Source: Candidatus Babeliales bacterium
Lineage (GTDB): Bacteria > Babelota > Babeliae > Babelales > Vermiphilaceae
Reading direction: 5' to 3'
DNA: 5,212 bases
Assembly: GCA_020053845.1 (NCBI GenBank)
Contig: JAGVMI010000132.1
Coordinates: 1-5,212 of the forward strand
The notes below the pieces were generated by a model. It was not told the origin of the DNA and made no database searches. It was given only the letters and a program-made list of their open reading frames with translations. The position numbers and the translations under genes were made by a program. Positions 4,713 through 5,212 of this stretch are shown in pieces. How positions within the stretch are numbered: position 1 is the first letter of the stretch; every line of letters begins with the position of its first letter.

Positions 4713-4764
4713 GCCCGTTTTGCAAAGAGCACGTACGTGTTGCTTTTGCAGGCGGGCGTTTTTT
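4713..4764 (+). terminator. Long-stem terminator after the 249-aa gene
   Basis: GCCCG (4713-4717) pairs with CGGGC (4753-4757), followed by G and six T (4759-4764). The inner arms continue through TGCAAA with TTTGCA and the palindrome CACGTACGTG near the tip, with several bulges and wobbles. It begins 29 bases after the stop codon. Confidence 0.75.
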
Positions 4765-4806
4765 ATGCTCGTCAGCAACAAAAATAATATCGGTTTTATC
4801 TCATTG

Positions 4807-4815
4807 TGATATGCT
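4807..4815 (+). promoter_or_regulatory. Possible extended minus-10 for the phosphoesterase gene
   Basis: TGATATGCT at 4807-4815 fits an extended minus-10 loosely; no minus-35 is evident. It would start RNA near 4822, which would favour the start codon at 4888 over 4822. Confidence 0.3.
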
Positions 4816-4873
4816 AGGCCGATGATGACACGGTGTAGTTTCTTACTCGCACTTATCAGTGTGTCTTTCATGC

Positions 4874-4879
4874 AAGGAG
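4874..4879 (+). promoter_or_regulatory. Ribosome binding site of the phosphoesterase gene
   Basis: AAGGAG at 4874-4879 is eight bases before ATG 4888 and only two before ATG 4882. It selects 4888 and argues against the in-frame ATG pair at 4822 and 4825, which has no good site. Confidence 0.75.
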
Positions 4880-4887
4880 AAATGCTC

Positions 4888-5212
4888 ATGGCAAATCGGC
4901 TTGCTCCCTATCGATCCAAACGCGATTTTAACGTAACTAAAGAACCGCGCGGCAATACGCGGCGTTCACGCACCTGCATGTTTGTGGTGCAGCAGCATCA
5001 TGCAAGTCATATGCACTACGATTTACGTCTTGAAATAGATGGTGTGCTTGTGTCTTGGGCCATTCCCAAAGGGCCATCGCTCAATCCACGTATCAAGCGG
5101 CTTGCGATTATGACTGAGGATCATCCGCGTGATTATGCATCATTTGAAGGAATTATTCCTGAAGGGCAATATGGGGCTGGTGCAGTAATTGTGTGGGATA
5201 AAGGTACTTACA
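4888..5212 (+). CDS. LigD-type 3'-phosphoesterase domain protein (5' part only)
   Basis: The first 108 residues are visible; the gene runs off the window. The sequence matches the phosphoesterase (PE) domain of bacterial DNA ligase D, a Mn-dependent enzyme that trims 3' ends (ribonucleotide and 3'-phosphate) before end joining. The N-terminal Leu5-x-x-Tyr8-x-x-Lys11-Arg-Asp-Phe14 and Glu19-Pro20-x-Gly22 are typical, and the residues known to matter in Pseudomonas LigD have counterparts: His37, His43, Asp45, Arg47 and His79 (in Glu-Asp-His-Pro). Trp57-Ala-Ile-Pro-Lys-Gly-Pro63 and Pro91-Glu-Gly-Gln-Tyr-Gly96 are hallmark stretches. Whether this is a stand-alone PE protein of about 150-200 residues or is fused to ligase or polymerase domains cannot be seen. 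The in-frame extension back to 4822 is hydrophobic and signal-like but lacks a ribosome site. No ku gene is in view. Confidence 0.9.
   Translation, partial: MANRLAPYRSKRDFNVTKEPRGNTRRSRTCMFVVQQHHASHMHYDLRLEIDGVLVSWAIPKGPSLNPRIKRLAIMTEDHPRDYASFEGIIPEGQYGAGAVIVWDKGTY

Noticed and set aside
4457..4732. 91-codon minus-strand frame across the end of the 249-aa gene
   Set aside because: It is antisense to a well-supported gene, includes the terminator stem and shows no protein-like pattern; other minus-strand frames (for example 342-566, 672-920, 1546-1818) are rejected likewise.
1..5212. CRISPR array, tRNA, rRNA, insertion sequence or toxin-antitoxin pair
   Set aside because: No regularly spaced repeats, no cloverleaf or rRNA stretches, no transposase and no terminal inverted repeats were seen; the close gene pairs here are not of toxin-antitoxin type.

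Overview
The window reads as a bacterial chromosome segment of fairly low GC in which every supported gene lies on the + strand. Most proteins begin with a hydrophobic export-type N-terminus, and three are GNAT-fold acetyltransferases. I have no marker gene. The style (short exported orphan proteins, repeated small paralogues, GNATs with leader peptides) suggests an intracellular or host-dependent Gram-negative lineage; Candidatus Dependentiae (TM6) is a guess from general resemblance only.

Layout. Positions 1-219 hold the 3' end of an unrecognised gene. At 280-1149 lies a signal-peptide plus single-membrane-segment protein of unknown function, closed by a strong GNRA-loop terminator. GNAT paralogue 1 (1330-1938) has its own promoter region and terminator. 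GNAT paralogue 2 (2116-2721), a 96-residue signal-peptide/membrane protein (2760-3050) and GNAT paralogue 3 (3088-3774) are closely spaced with no terminator between them, so they probably form an operon that ends at the terminator near 3800. An unrecognised 249-residue exported or membrane protein (3935-4684) has a good promoter and an unusual inverted repeat that overlaps its promoter and ribosome binding site; a long terminator follows it. The window ends inside a gene for a LigD-type 3'-phosphoesterase domain (from 4888), involved in DNA end healing and clearly a different type of gene.

Two themes stand out. First, the segment grew by duplication. The GNAT1 and GNAT2 units are collinear from terminator through promoter and leader to coding core: offset 792 in the non-coding part, 774 in the core. 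The 289-residue and 96-residue proteins also share an N-terminal module. Second, four genes carry the identical 9-base ribosome-binding block GGAGGTTAT just before an exported N-terminus, which points to a family expressed in a common way. I infer an accessory cluster of envelope or secreted proteins, possibly acting on a host, with acetyltransferase activity in three members. Substrates are unknown, and export of an acetyl-CoA-dependent enzyme is the main puzzle.
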